DNA of 64,000 nt, taken from NCBI GenBank assembly GCA_031420415.1, contig JANOMT010000009.1:62001-126000 (forward strand), in the 5' to 3' direction. This DNA comes from JANYGA01 sp031420415. GTDB lineage: Bacteria > Vulcanimicrobiota > Vulcanimicrobiia > Vulcanimicrobiales > Vulcanimicrobiaceae. This document shows positions 9,500-18,023 of this stretch, piece after piece. Positions within the stretch are counted from its first letter, which is position 1; every line of letters begins with the position of its first letter. The position numbers were made by a program, and so were the translations under genes. The notes below the pieces were generated by a model. The model searched no databases. It had not been told where the DNA came from and saw only the letters and a list, made by a program, of their open reading frames with translations.

Positions 9500-9804
9500 A
9501 CCAACAACAGATGATGGCGCAGGTCAAGAAAATGCAGGCCGAGATGACGCGCGCCCAAGAGGAGATCGCGTCGATGAGCGTCACGGGCACGGCCGGTGGC
9601 GGCGCCGTCACCGTGACGATGTCGGGTGAATACACCGTTACGAGCGTGAAGGTCGCAAAAGAAGCGATCGATCCCGATGACGCCGAGACGCTCGAAGATC
9701 TCATCACCGTCGCCGTCAACGCCGCGGTGAAGAGTGCGAAAGACGCGACCGAGAAACGCATGAGCGTCGTCACCGGCGGCATGCGCATCCCGGGATTGAT
9801 GTAA
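9496..9804 (+). CDS. YbaB/EbfC family nucleoid-associated protein
   Basis: A 102-residue DNA-binding protein of the YbaB/EbfC family. It shows the start MNQQQMMAQVKKMQAEM, the helical segment QEEIASMSVTGTAGGGAVTV, and the conserved VTMSGEYTVTSVKV strand. The family forms dimeric tweezers on DNA and is nearly always encoded between dnaX and recR, as here. Translation is probably coupled to dnaX through the ATGA overlap. Confidence 0.93.
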   Translation: MNQQQMMAQVKKMQAEMTRAQEEIASMSVTGTAGGGAVTVTMSGEYTVTSVKVAKEAIDPDDAETLEDLITVAVNAAVKSAKDATEKRMSVVTGGMRIPGLM

Positions 9805-9805
9805 G

Positions 9806-10408
9806 ACGAACGTTCTCGCGGGCCCCGTTCAGAGCCTCATCAACGAGTTCTCGAAGTTGCCCACCGTCGGTCCGAAAACCGCGGCGCGCCTCGTCTTCTA
9901 CATTCTCAATCGACCGCGTGCGGAGGCGCAGGCGCTCGTCGACGCGATCGTTGCGGTGAAAGACCGCGTACGGCTATGCTCGGTGTGCTTTTCGCTCACC
10001 GAAGAAGACCCGTGCGTGATCTGTACGGACACGCGTCGCGACGGCTCGTTGCTCTGCATCGTTGCCGAAGCCAAAGACATCTATGCGATCGAACGGACTT
10101 CGGCATTTCGCGGACGGTATCACGTGCTCGGTGGCGTGATCTCGCCGATGGACGGTATCGGGCCCGCGCAACTACGCGTCAAAGAACTCGTGCAGCGCGT
10201 CGCGCACGAAAAACCGACCGAACTCATCGTTGCGACCAATCCCAACGCCGAGGGGGAAGCGACCGCGCTTTACCTCGCGAAACTCATCTCGCCCTCGGGC
10301 GTGACGGTCACGCGGCTCGCCTATGGGTTACCGATCGGCGGCGACCTCGATTACGCGGATGAAGTGACGCTCGCAAAAGCCCTCGAGGGTCGGCGCAGCC
10401 TCTCTTAA
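9806..10408 (+). CDS. recR: Recombination mediator RecR, apparent ACG start
   Basis: A RecR protein that works with RecF/RecO in loading RecA. The zinc finger (CSVCFSLTEEDPCVIC) and Toprim domain (LLCIVAEAKDIYAIERT, then GGVISPMDGIGP) are intact. Typical family residues extend upstream of the first canonical start (TTG 9857): codons from 9809 read NVLAGPVQSLINEFSKLPTV, the conserved N-terminal helix and helix-hairpin-helix lead-in. An in-frame TGA at 9797 leaves no ATG/GTG/TTG for this part, so an ACG at 9806, one base after the ybaB stop, is the likely initiation codon (200 residues). The alternatives are a point error in the sequence or a truncated RecR from TTG 9857. Confidence 0.9.
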   Translation, partial: TNVLAGPVQSLINEFSKLPTVGPKTAARLVFYILNRPRAEAQALVDAIVAVKDRVRLCSVCFSLTEEDPCVICTDTRRDGSLLCIVAEAKDIYAIERTSAFRGRYHVLGGVISPMDGIGPAQLRVKELVQRVAHEKPTELIVATNPNAEGEATALYLAKLISPSGVTVTRLAYGLPIGGDLDYADEVTLAKALEGRRSLS

Positions 10409-10415
10409 CGCGCCG

Positions 10416-11063
10416 TCAATCGCTCGCGAAAGCGATCGTATCGTGCGTACGTACGGAACCCGCTCGAACGACGTGTGCGTAGATGCCCATCGTGTTGCCA
10501 CGTTCGCGCGCGATGATCTCGAGGACGCGTGGATCGCTCTCGCCCGTCTCGAGATCGTACGATGGGGTCACGCACCGGTGGATCGGTTCCGTGACCCGCA
10601 ATCGCACGTCGCCGATCGCGAGGATCCGATCGACGAGGTCGCCCTCGCGTCGCACGAAATCGTTCGCGGCGCGTGCGAAGATATTCGGTCGATAGCGTAG
10701 CGGCTCGAGGTTTCGACCGACGAGACGTTCCCCGTCGCGAAGCCACGTATCGAAGATGATGGAGACGGGATCGAGATCGAAATACGGCCCGTGATCTCGG
10801 AGGTCGATCGCGACACCGCGCGTGGCGGCGAGTTCGATCGCGTCGTGCGTTTCGCGCATCGTGTGGAGCCGCTCGTTCTCTTTTCCGCGGTAGGCTCGTT
10901 GCGTTCGCGCGTGGCCGGAACTTGTCACGAAGAATGCGCAGGCGCGGTCGCCCACGATGCCGCCACGATCGAATCGCGCGACATCGAGGCACTCGGGGGC
11001 GAGACTCTTGACGGGATAGCGCCAGAGGTCGACGACGGTCCCGAGCGGATGGACTTGTGACAT
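10416..11063 (-). CDS. MOSC domain-containing protein
   Basis: A 215-residue protein with the MOSC N-terminal barrel and MOSC core. It starts VVDLWRYPVKSLAPE, the hallmark YPVKS motif, and later carries RCVTPSYDLETGE with the conserved cysteine that binds sulfur or molybdenum cofactor in this family (MoCo sulfurase C-terminal, YiiM, mARC relatives). It probably handles N-hydroxylated compounds or cofactor sulfuration as a soluble enzyme. Start MSQVHPLG at 11063 is chosen over a longer frame because homology begins there. It converges with recR and leaves only 7 bp between the two stop codons. Confidence 0.8.
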   Translation of the reverse strand: MSQVHPLGTVVDLWRYPVKSLAPECLDVARFDRGGIVGDRACAFFVTSSGHARTQRAYRGKENERLHTMRETHDAIELAATRGVAIDLRDHGPYFDLDPVSIIFDTWLRDGERLVGRNLEPLRYRPNIFARAANDFVRREGDLVDRILAIGDVRLRVTEPIHRCVTPSYDLETGESDPRVLEIIARERGNTMGIYAHVVRAGSVRTHDTIAFASD

Positions 11064-11150
11064 CGCCGAACGTGTATGCGATAGGCGCGCGCGGTCCCTC
11101 GTCGACGGGACGCCGTTAATTTTTTTTTGCGGAGGCTCGAGGCGAACGTC

Positions 11151-12128
11151 GTGCAAGGATCGGATCAAGCGTTACGGCCGCTCGGGCTCGGCGAGGTTCT
11201 CGACCGCGCGGTCACGCTGTGCGTCAAGAACTTCGTGCCGCTCGCGCTCATCTTCATTATTTACGCGATTCCTTACGCGATCGTCCAGCATCTCGCGACG
11301 CGCGATCTCGCGCAGATCATGGCGACCTTTCAAGGCGCCATCACCGCGCAATCCGGAAAGGCCGGAGGCGCGGATCCCGCAGCCCTGAGTCACGCGCTCT
11401 CGGGAGCGCAGATTAACGGCTGGTATCCGCTCCTGATCGTCTTGGTCTTTTTTGTCGGCCCGCTTCCCGCAGCGGCGCTGATCGAAGCGTGTGCGGCCGC
11501 GTACTTCAAGCGCCCGATGACGCTCGGTAACGCCTATCGCGTCGCACTCAAACGCTGGTTGCCGCTGATCGGCGTCAACGTGCTCTATCTCGGCGCGGGC
11601 CTCATCCTCTACGTCCTCGTCGTTTTGCTCGCGCTCGCGATCATCGTCGGTCTCGTGCTCGTAACGGCGGCGTTGCACGCCGTCGGCGTGGCGCTCGCCG
11701 TGCTCGTCGGTGCCGCGGTCGTCCTCGCGGGCGTCGCGTTCTTTGTCGTCGCAACGCTCGCGGTGCAGATCTCGTATTTTACGTGCGTGCTGGAAGGTGC
11801 GGGAACGATCGTCGCCTTCGCTCAAGGTCTGCGGCGCGTTTTTTTCGGCGTCGGCTTGGCGCGGTCGCTGCTCGTGGGAATGACGTTTTTCGCGATCGGC
11901 CTCGGCATCGGGATCGTCGCACTCCTCGGCCAGTCGATCGTCGTCGGTCTCTCACACAGCACGATCGCGGGTACGATCTACGTGACGGTCGTGCGCATCG
12001 CGACCGCCGCGTTTACGACCGCGTTCATCGCTATTTTTTACTACGATCTTCGCGTCCGTGAAGACGGCCTCGATCTCGAGCTCGCAGCCGATGCTGCGCG
12101 CGACGCGTTCGTGCCGGCAACGACGTAA
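11151..12128 (+). CDS. Polytopic membrane protein of unknown function
   Basis: About 325 residues with at least six hydrophobic segments (for example FVPLALIFIIYAIPYAIV, LYVLVVLLALAIIVGLVLV, and SLLVGMTFFAIGLGIGIVAL). The N-terminal RPLGLGEVLDRAVTLCVKNF resembles the start of 'glycerophosphoryl diester phosphodiesterase membrane domain'-like proteins often found upstream of DUF4129 genes. The GTG at 11151 follows a GGAGG at 11131; the TTG at 11127 is the other option. It is the first gene of the cluster that continues into DUF4129, DUF4350, MoxR and DUF58. Confidence 0.7.
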   Translation: MQGSDQALRPLGLGEVLDRAVTLCVKNFVPLALIFIIYAIPYAIVQHLATRDLAQIMATFQGAITAQSGKAGGADPAALSHALSGAQINGWYPLLIVLVFFVGPLPAAALIEACAAAYFKRPMTLGNAYRVALKRWLPLIGVNVLYLGAGLILYVLVVLLALAIIVGLVLVTAALHAVGVALAVLVGAAVVLAGVAFFVVATLAVQISYFTCVLEGAGTIVAFAQGLRRVFFGVGLARSLLVGMTFFAIGLGIGIVALLGQSIVVGLSHSTIAGTIYVTVVRIATAAFTTAFIAIFYYDLRVREDGLDLELAADAARDAFVPATT

Positions 12129-12131
12129 CCG

Positions 12132-12785
12132 TTGGCACGATTTCCGCACGGCGATCCGAGCGCCGTAATTCGCGACGTCCTCGCACAAGCCGCCTATCGC
12201 CACGTTCCCGCCACGGTTGCCGCGCCGCTGCAGAAATCGCTGCTCGAGATCGTCTTTGGGTGGATCTTCGATCACATCATCAAGCCGTTGCTCGCACCGA
12301 TCGGTCGGGCACTGGGTGCCGGGCGCGGTGTCGGGACGGCGCTCGGGATCGTCACGATTGGGATCGCGGCGCTCGTCCTCGCCTATCTCGTGTACCGACT
12401 CGCGATGCGTTTCGCGCGGCCGCCCCTCGTTCTCGATGCCGTAACGCAATCGTCGCTCGATGGTCCCCATGACACCGCGGATTGGGTCGCATTCGCGCGT
12501 TTGGCGGCGGCGCGTGGCGATTTTGCCGAAGCGATCGCAGCACTTTTCGCAGCCGCGCTCGCGACGCTCGACGCAGCTGAGATCGTGCGCTTCGATGCGG
12601 CGCGAACGCCGGGAGAATATCGCCGGATCGTTCGTCGCGAACGCGAGCTCGCCGCCGACGCCTTCGACGACCTCGCGCAATCGTTCGTACTTGCGCGCTT
12701 CGCACCGCAACCCGTCGATGCTGTGGCATTCGGCATCGCATCGGGTGCCTTCGAACGCTTCGAGCCGATCGCGCGCGCGTCGTGA
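12132..12785 (+). CDS. DUF4129-domain protein
   Basis: A 217-residue protein with one clear membrane segment (GIVTIGIAALVLAYLVYRL) near residue 80 and a helical C-terminal DUF4129 domain (DFAEAIAALFAAALATLD, then RTPGEYRRIV). DUF4129 genes accompany MoxR/DUF58 clusters and are thought to act in cell-envelope or transglutaminase-linked processes. A TTG start directly follows the previous stop. The end overlaps the next gene's GTG by 4 bp. Confidence 0.75.
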   Translation: MARFPHGDPSAVIRDVLAQAAYRHVPATVAAPLQKSLLEIVFGWIFDHIIKPLLAPIGRALGAGRGVGTALGIVTIGIAALVLAYLVYRLAMRFARPPLVLDAVTQSSLDGPHDTADWVAFARLAAARGDFAEAIAALFAAALATLDAAEIVRFDAARTPGEYRRIVRRERELAADAFDDLAQSFVLARFAPQPVDAVAFGIASGAFERFEPIARAS

Positions 12786-13930
12786 AGGCGGCGCTGCGGT
12801 CGTTGCCGCGCCGCGAAACGACGCTCTTCGTCGTCGCGATCGCGTTGCTCGTCTTCGTGGGCGTCGCCTTCGATCGCGCGGCGATCCCGCCCGATCGCGT
12901 CGACTCGTTTTCCACCTACGATGCGGCGACGGGCGGGTATCGCGCGGCGTACGAAATGCTCGGCCGAATCGGAATCCCCGTCGAACGTTTCGAACGTCGG
13001 CCGAGCTTTCTCGACGCGTCGATCGAGACGCTCGTCTACGTCGATCCGTTGCCGTTCGATGCGACGCAAATTCAACCGACGAAGGCCGATCTCGCCGCGC
13101 TCGACGCGTGGGTTCGCGGTGGCGGGGCGTTGCTCTACATCGGATACGACGACGCCGCCGCGAAGACGGGCTATCTGCATTTGCCGCTGACGGTCGCGCG
13201 CGCGGAGCGCGCGCATCTATCGACCTTCTCACCCGCGCTTCGCCTCGCGGGTGTCGCGCGCATCACATCGGCCGAATCGCACCGTTTTCGGGCGAAGAAT
13301 GCTCGCGTGCTCGTCGACGACGGCCGTGGCGCGCTCGTCGTCACGTATCCGTTCGGTCGCGGGCGCGTGACGGCGGTCGTCGATCGCACGCTCTTTACGA
13401 ATGCGGGTATTGCGACGGGCGATCGTGCGCGACTCTTTGCGGGGCTCGCTCGCGACGCGCGCGGCGGGAACGTCGCTTTCGATGAAGTGCCACACGGGTA
13501 CACGACGCCCGAGCGATGGTGGAACGTCGTGCCGCGAACATTTGCATACGCGGTCGTCTTTGGATGTCTGGTCTTGCTCGTCGCGTTCGCGGGTGCGGCG
13601 ATTCGGCTGGGCCCGCCGCTCGTACCGGTCGCGCGCGACGACCGCACGTCGGCAGATTTTATCGACGCGCTCGCGGGGCTCTACGAACGTAAAGCCGCCG
13701 TCCGCGAAACGCTGCGCGATGTGATGCACGCGACGACGGTCGCACTCGCGCGTCGGCTCGGAGGTGACGTCCGTGCCGATGCCGCCGACGTCGCAAGCGC
13801 GTTGCAATCCGATCGCGCGCGCGGAGCCTTTGCAGAATTGCGCGCGCTCGCCGCGAACGCAGCGGCGACGGAGCGCGATCTCGTGCGCGGTCTCGCCCTC
13901 GCACACGACCTTCGAAAGGATCGCGCATGA
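12782..13930 (+). CDS. DUF4350-domain membrane protein
   Basis: 382 residues. An N-terminal membrane anchor (TLFVVAIALLVFVGVAF) is followed by a DUF4350 domain with the start SFSTYDAATGGYRAAYEML and the LDAWVRGGGALLYIGY strand, similar to glutamine-amidotransferase-like folds but without a recognisable catalytic cysteine. A second membrane helix (FAYAVVFGCLVLLVAF) precedes a helical cytoplasmic tail. It overlaps both neighbours by 4 bp (GTGA and ATGA), so tight translational coupling with DUF4129 and MoxR is likely. Confidence 0.78.
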   Translation: MKAALRSLPRRETTLFVVAIALLVFVGVAFDRAAIPPDRVDSFSTYDAATGGYRAAYEMLGRIGIPVERFERRPSFLDASIETLVYVDPLPFDATQIQPTKADLAALDAWVRGGGALLYIGYDDAAAKTGYLHLPLTVARAERAHLSTFSPALRLAGVARITSAESHRFRAKNARVLVDDGRGALVVTYPFGRGRVTAVVDRTLFTNAGIATGDRARLFAGLARDARGGNVAFDEVPHGYTTPERWWNVVPRTFAYAVVFGCLVLLVAFAGAAIRLGPPLVPVARDDRTSADFIDALAGLYERKAAVRETLRDVMHATTVALARRLGGDVRADAADVASALQSDRARGAFAELRALAANAAATERDLVRGLALAHDLRKDRA

Positions 13931-14895
13931 CCGCCCGAGCGACCGACCTCGCACAGCGCTTACAAGAGGGTTGCGATCGCATCGTCGTCGGGAACGATCG
14001 TGCGAGTTACGCGTTTCTCATCGCGTTGCTCGGCAACGGCCATATCTTACTCGAGGGCGTGCCGGGAACGGCGAAAACGCTCGTCGTGCGCACGTTCGCA
14101 GCGTTGCTCGGCGCACCGTATCGACGTATCCAGTTTACACCCGACCTCATGCCCTCAGACGTCGTCGGTACGACGGTCTTCAATCCGCAGACGATCGATT
14201 TTGCGTTCCGTCCCGGCCCGATCTTTACGAGCGTGCTCCTCGCCGACGAAATCAACCGGACGCCGCCCAAGACGCAATCGGCGCTGCTCGAAGCGATGGA
14301 AGAGCGTCAGGTAACCATCGATGGCGAGAGCCATCCGTTGCCGGGGCTCTTTATCGTGTGTGCGACGCAAAATCCGATCGAATTCGAAGGCACCTACCCG
14401 CTTCCCGAAGCGCAACTCGATCGGTTCTTCGTCCGCGCGAAGACGGGCTATCCGAGCGAAACGCAAGAGCGTGCGCTCCTCGCGCGCGGCGTCGCAGGCT
14501 TCGATGCGCGCGATCTCGGGCGTGCGGGCCTCGCCGTGCTCGCGAGTGCCGATGACGTGCTCGTCGCACAGGCTGCGGTGCGCGCGGTGTACGTCGTCGA
14601 TGCGTTGCAAGCGTATATGTATGCGATCGTCGCGCGGACGCGCAGCGCGACCGACGTCGCACTCGGCGCGAGCCCGCGCGCGCTCCTAGCACTCTTGGTC
14701 GCATCGCAAGCGGCGGCGATCGTCGATGGTCGCACGTATGCGACGCCCGACGACGTGAAAGCGGTCGCACCGCTCGTTCTCGCACATCGCCTCATCATTC
14801 GTCCCGAAGCCGAGATCGAAGGCGTGACGCCCGAACGCGTGATCGAACGCATTCTCGCGAGCGTCGAGGTTCCGAAGGTGGAAGCGCCGGTTTGA
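13927..14895 (+). CDS. MoxR-family AAA+ ATPase
   Basis: A 322-residue AAA+ chaperone of the MoxR class. Motifs are Walker A EGVPGTAKT, the pore/beta-hairpin region IQFTPDLMPSDVVGT, Walker B VLLADEINRTPPKTQ, sensor 1 (CATQNPIEFEGTYPLPEAQ) and the arginine-finger region LDRFF. MoxR proteins are proposed to insert cofactors or mature complexes with a vWA-type DUF58 partner, which is the next gene here (TGATG, 1 bp overlap). Client proteins are unknown. Confidence 0.92.
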   Translation: MTARATDLAQRLQEGCDRIVVGNDRASYAFLIALLGNGHILLEGVPGTAKTLVVRTFAALLGAPYRRIQFTPDLMPSDVVGTTVFNPQTIDFAFRPGPIFTSVLLADEINRTPPKTQSALLEAMEERQVTIDGESHPLPGLFIVCATQNPIEFEGTYPLPEAQLDRFFVRAKTGYPSETQERALLARGVAGFDARDLGRAGLAVLASADDVLVAQAAVRAVYVVDALQAYMYAIVARTRSATDVALGASPRALLALLVASQAAAIVDGRTYATPDDVKAVAPLVLAHRLIIRPEAEIEGVTPERVIERILASVEVPKVEAPV

Positions 14896-16226
14896 TGCGG
14901 CCGGTCTTTCCGGCCTTCTGGCTCTCGACGCGCGGCACGTTCGTGCTTTTGGGTCTTACGATTGTGACTGCGGTCGCGAGTCTGGTGCCGGCGCTGATGT
15001 TCGTCGCGATCGGGTTCGCGATTATTGTGGTTGCGCTGCTGATTGCGGATGTTCGGCTCGGGCCCGCGCGTGGTGCGTTGCACGTCGCTCGGCAGCCGAT
15101 CGAAACGGTGACGCTGCGACGTACCGCATACGCGACGTATGCGATCGAAAATCGCGCGTCGATCGCGATCCGCCTCGCGCTCTTCGAGACGCCCGTGCCG
15201 ACGATCGATTTCGCGGAGGAGACGCTTCCGATCGCGGTCGAAGCGCGCGCGCGACGTATGGTGACGCGCGGGTTTCTCGCGCGCGAACGCGGCCCCGCGC
15301 AGTTCGACGCTCTCTACTGTTGGGTCGAGAATCGTATCGGGCTCATTCGTCGACGCTATCGGATCGACGCGCGCGAACGCGTGCGCGTCTTACCCGATCT
15401 TTCTGCCGTCGAACGGTACGGCGTGCTCGCGCAGCGCAGCACGCTCGTCGATCTCGGCTTACGCCGTATGCGCGGCCGCGGCGCGGGGAGCGAATTCGAA
15501 AGCCTGCGCGATTATCGATCGGGCGATGCGTTTCGCAACGTCGATTGGAAAGCGACCGCACGCCGCGGCCGATTGATGGTCGCGCAATACGACGTCGAGA
15601 AGAGCCAGCAGATCATCGTGGCGCTCGACTGCGGCCGACTCATGACGCCGCGGATCGGCACGCAACGCAAATTCGATTACGCGCTCACGGCCGCGCTCTC
15701 GGTCGCGCGGATCGCAGAGCGCGCGAGCGATAACGTCGGGCTCCTCGCGTTTGCGGCAACACCACTCGTGCGCATCGCGCCGCGCCGTGGAGCCGCACAT
15801 TATAACGCGCTCGTCCGCGCGGCCTACGATCTCCAACCGAGGCTCGACGAACCCGATTACGAGACGGCGTTTGCCGATCTGCGCGGTCGTATGGGGAAAC
15901 GCAGTCTCGTCATCCTCTTCACCGATATCTTCGATCCGATCACGTCGGCAGCCGTGCTCGCGGCACTCGGAACGCTCGTGCCGCGGCATCTCGTGATGTG
16001 CGTCCTCGCAAACGACGGCGCGGTCGCGCGAGCGCTCGAGACCGCGCCGAGCACGCCGACGCAGGCGTATCGTGCGGCGGTCGCGCTCTCGCTCGAGCAC
16101 GAACGCATGAAGGCACTCGCGACGCTGCGCGCGCGGGGGATCATCGTGGTCGACGTCCCCGCAAGTAAACTCACCGTCGCGATCCTCGATGCGTATCTCG
16201 ATGTCAAGACACGTGGCTTACTCTAG
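14895..16226 (+). CDS. DUF58 (vWA-like) membrane protein
   Basis: 443 residues. Two membrane helices span residues about 15-50 (LLGLTIVTAVASLVPALMF). The DUF58 signature lies mid-protein (GSEFESLRDYRSGDAFRNVDWKATARRG), and a von Willebrand-like fold follows (IIVALDCGRLM, later LVILFTDIFDPI). DUF58 proteins pair with MoxR ATPases. The metal-site-like motif is degenerate (DCGR rather than DxSxS). It converges with the SpoIIM-like gene with a 9 bp overlap. Confidence 0.9.
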   Translation: MRPVFPAFWLSTRGTFVLLGLTIVTAVASLVPALMFVAIGFAIIVVALLIADVRLGPARGALHVARQPIETVTLRRTAYATYAIENRASIAIRLALFETPVPTIDFAEETLPIAVEARARRMVTRGFLARERGPAQFDALYCWVENRIGLIRRRYRIDARERVRVLPDLSAVERYGVLAQRSTLVDLGLRRMRGRGAGSEFESLRDYRSGDAFRNVDWKATARRGRLMVAQYDVEKSQQIIVALDCGRLMTPRIGTQRKFDYALTAALSVARIAERASDNVGLLAFAATPLVRIAPRRGAAHYNALVRAAYDLQPRLDEPDYETAFADLRGRMGKRSLVILFTDIFDPITSAAVLAALGTLVPRHLVMCVLANDGAVARALETAPSTPTQAYRAAVALSLEHERMKALATLRARGIIVVDVPASKLTVAILDAYLDVKTRGLL

Positions 16227-17198
16227 CGTCGTCGTTATCGTTTTCGTGCGCCCGCAGAGGCCGACGTAGGCGATCAATCCGACTGCGGTTAACGCGCCGA
16301 TGCCGAAACGCAGGGCTTCGCTCGTCCGCTGCGGTGTGATGAAACCCTCGATCGTGCCCGCGATAACCAGCAGGCCCGCGACGCCGATCATGAGCACGCC
16401 CGCGCGACGTGCGTTCGTTTTGAGCGCGTCGCTACGACGCAGGCGTCCGGGTGCGATGATCGCTTGCGCGAGTAGGAGTCCGGCCGCGCCTGCGATTTGA
16501 ATCGAGGTGAGTTCGATGACGCCATGCGGCGCGATCGTCGCCCAAAAATCGGTCCCGAAGCCTTTGGATGCGAAGAGCGCGCCCATGCCGCCGACCATGA
16601 GCCCGTTGTTGAGGATCTCCCAAATCGTCAGGATTCCGAGCGTCATGCCGCCCGCGAATGCGAGCATCGCGACCTTGATGTTATTCGTGATGATCATGCT
16701 CGACATCGCGGGTGCGAACGAGCGGTCGAAGCCGAAGTTGGAATCGTGCAGGCTCTTGGTGATCGTGGGGATCGAGCCTTCGGGCAAGAAGGCGTAGGCG
16801 TTCGTCGGTCGCTGCGCGACGAAAACGTACGCGACGATCCACGCCACGATGAAGAGTGCGGATGTCGCGGTGATGATCGCGCCGGACGCGCGAATCTCTT
16901 GCGGAAACGTTTCGCGCGCGAACGTGGCGATGCGCGACCAGCCGTTGCGCGCGGAACCCGCATAGACGATCGCATACGCGCGTGCGGTGAGGCGATTGAG
17001 ATAGTTCTGTACGTCGGCGCCATAACCACGGCTACGTGCGGCTGCGAGATCTGCAGTCGCCGCACGATAGAGCACGGCGAGATCGCGCAGTTCGTCACGT
17101 TCGAGCGCCGCGACACCGCCGCGATCGGCGCGCGTCAGGAGCGTCTCGAGATTTTCCCAACCACCCTCGCGCTGGCTCACGAAGCGTCTCTCTCGCAC
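16218..17198 (-). CDS. Stage II sporulation protein M-like membrane protein
   Basis: 326 residues of the SpoIIM/DUF95 family. The N-terminal half is cytoplasmic and helical (RELR-like LRDLAVLYRAATADLAAAR). It is followed by six or so membrane helices with the family loop NNIKVAMLAFAGGMTLGIL and LWATIAPHGVIELTSIQIAG-like region. Such proteins are common beside RDD, MoxR and DUF58 genes in non-sporulating bacteria, so sporulation is not implied. The GTG start at 17198 is 54 bp from the divergent RDD gene. Confidence 0.85.
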   Translation of the reverse strand: MRERRFVSQREGGWENLETLLTRADRGGVAALERDELRDLAVLYRAATADLAAARSRGYGADVQNYLNRLTARAYAIVYAGSARNGWSRIATFARETFPQEIRASGAIITATSALFIVAWIVAYVFVAQRPTNAYAFLPEGSIPTITKSLHDSNFGFDRSFAPAMSSMIITNNIKVAMLAFAGGMTLGILTIWEILNNGLMVGGMGALFASKGFGTDFWATIAPHGVIELTSIQIAGAAGLLLAQAIIAPGRLRRSDALKTNARRAGVLMIGVAGLLVIAGTIEGFITPQRTSEALRFGIGALTAVGLIAYVGLCGRTKTITTTLE

Positions 17199-17252
17199 GA
17201 TGCGTGTCTTTCACAAGGTCCGCGTGCCGCCCCCTCGGGAATCGAGACCAGG

Positions 17253-18020
17253 ATGGAACGAAGCGTCGATGTTACGACGGGCGAAAGCGTCGCTTTCTCA
17301 TACGAACTCGCGGGGCTCGGGAGCCGCTTCATCGCGGTCGGCATCGACATCGCGATCCAACTCGGTGTGCTCGTCGTCGGCAGCGCGATCTTTCTCGGCG
17401 TAGCGTTTCTGCTCGCACCGCATGGACAGGTGCCAACGCTCGAAAAAGTCGGTCAGGCGGTCGCGGCGGCGATCGGCACCTTCGCTCTCTTTCTCTTATT
17501 TTTTGGCTATTTCATCATTTTCGAATTCGCGTGGGCGGGGCGGACCCCGGGGAAGCGAGCGATGGGCATTCGCGTCGTGCGTGATGGCGGATTTCCGCTC
17601 GACTTCACGAGCGCCGTCGTACGCAATGTGGTGCGGATTCTCGAATTCGGCATCGGCTTTTATGGGCTTTCGGCGATCGCGACACTCGCCTCACCGCGCA
17701 ATCAGCGCCTCGGCGATATGGCGGCGGGCACGATCGTCGTACGCGACGGGCGCTACGAACGCACGCGCACCGTTTCGCTTGCGGACGTGCGCCGTGCGAG
17801 CGAAGGCGACGATCGTCTCATCAGCGCGCTCACGGTCGCGGAACGCGAGCTCATCCGGCGTTATGCGGGACGTCGCACCTCGCTCGGCATCGTCGCACGC
17901 ACGTCGGTCGCCGCGCGGATCGCGGGCGTCGTGCGACCGAAACTCACGCATCCCTTCACGCATCTCGACGACGACGATCTTCTGGTCCACCTCGCCGCGA
18001 CCGCGCTCGGAACGTCCTAA
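17253..18020 (+). CDS. RDD-family membrane protein
   Basis: 255 residues. The RDD signature lies at LAGLGSRFIAVGIDIAIQLG, with the conserved Arg and Asp residues. Three membrane helices follow, with the later motif WAGRTPGKRAMGIRVVRD. The tail after residue 170 is charged. It is transcribed away from the SpoIIM-like gene, a pairing seen in many genomes. It converges with the DUF697 gene with 3 bp between. Transport or stress roles proposed for RDD proteins are not visible from sequence. Confidence 0.88.
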   Translation: MERSVDVTTGESVAFSYELAGLGSRFIAVGIDIAIQLGVLVVGSAIFLGVAFLLAPHGQVPTLEKVGQAVAAAIGTFALFLLFFGYFIIFEFAWAGRTPGKRAMGIRVVRDGGFPLDFTSAVVRNVVRILEFGIGFYGLSAIATLASPRNQRLGDMAAGTIVVRDGRYERTRTVSLADVRRASEGDDRLISALTVAERELIRRYAGRRTSLGIVARTSVAARIAGVVRPKLTHPFTHLDDDDLLVHLAATALGTS

Positions 18021-18023
18021 CCG

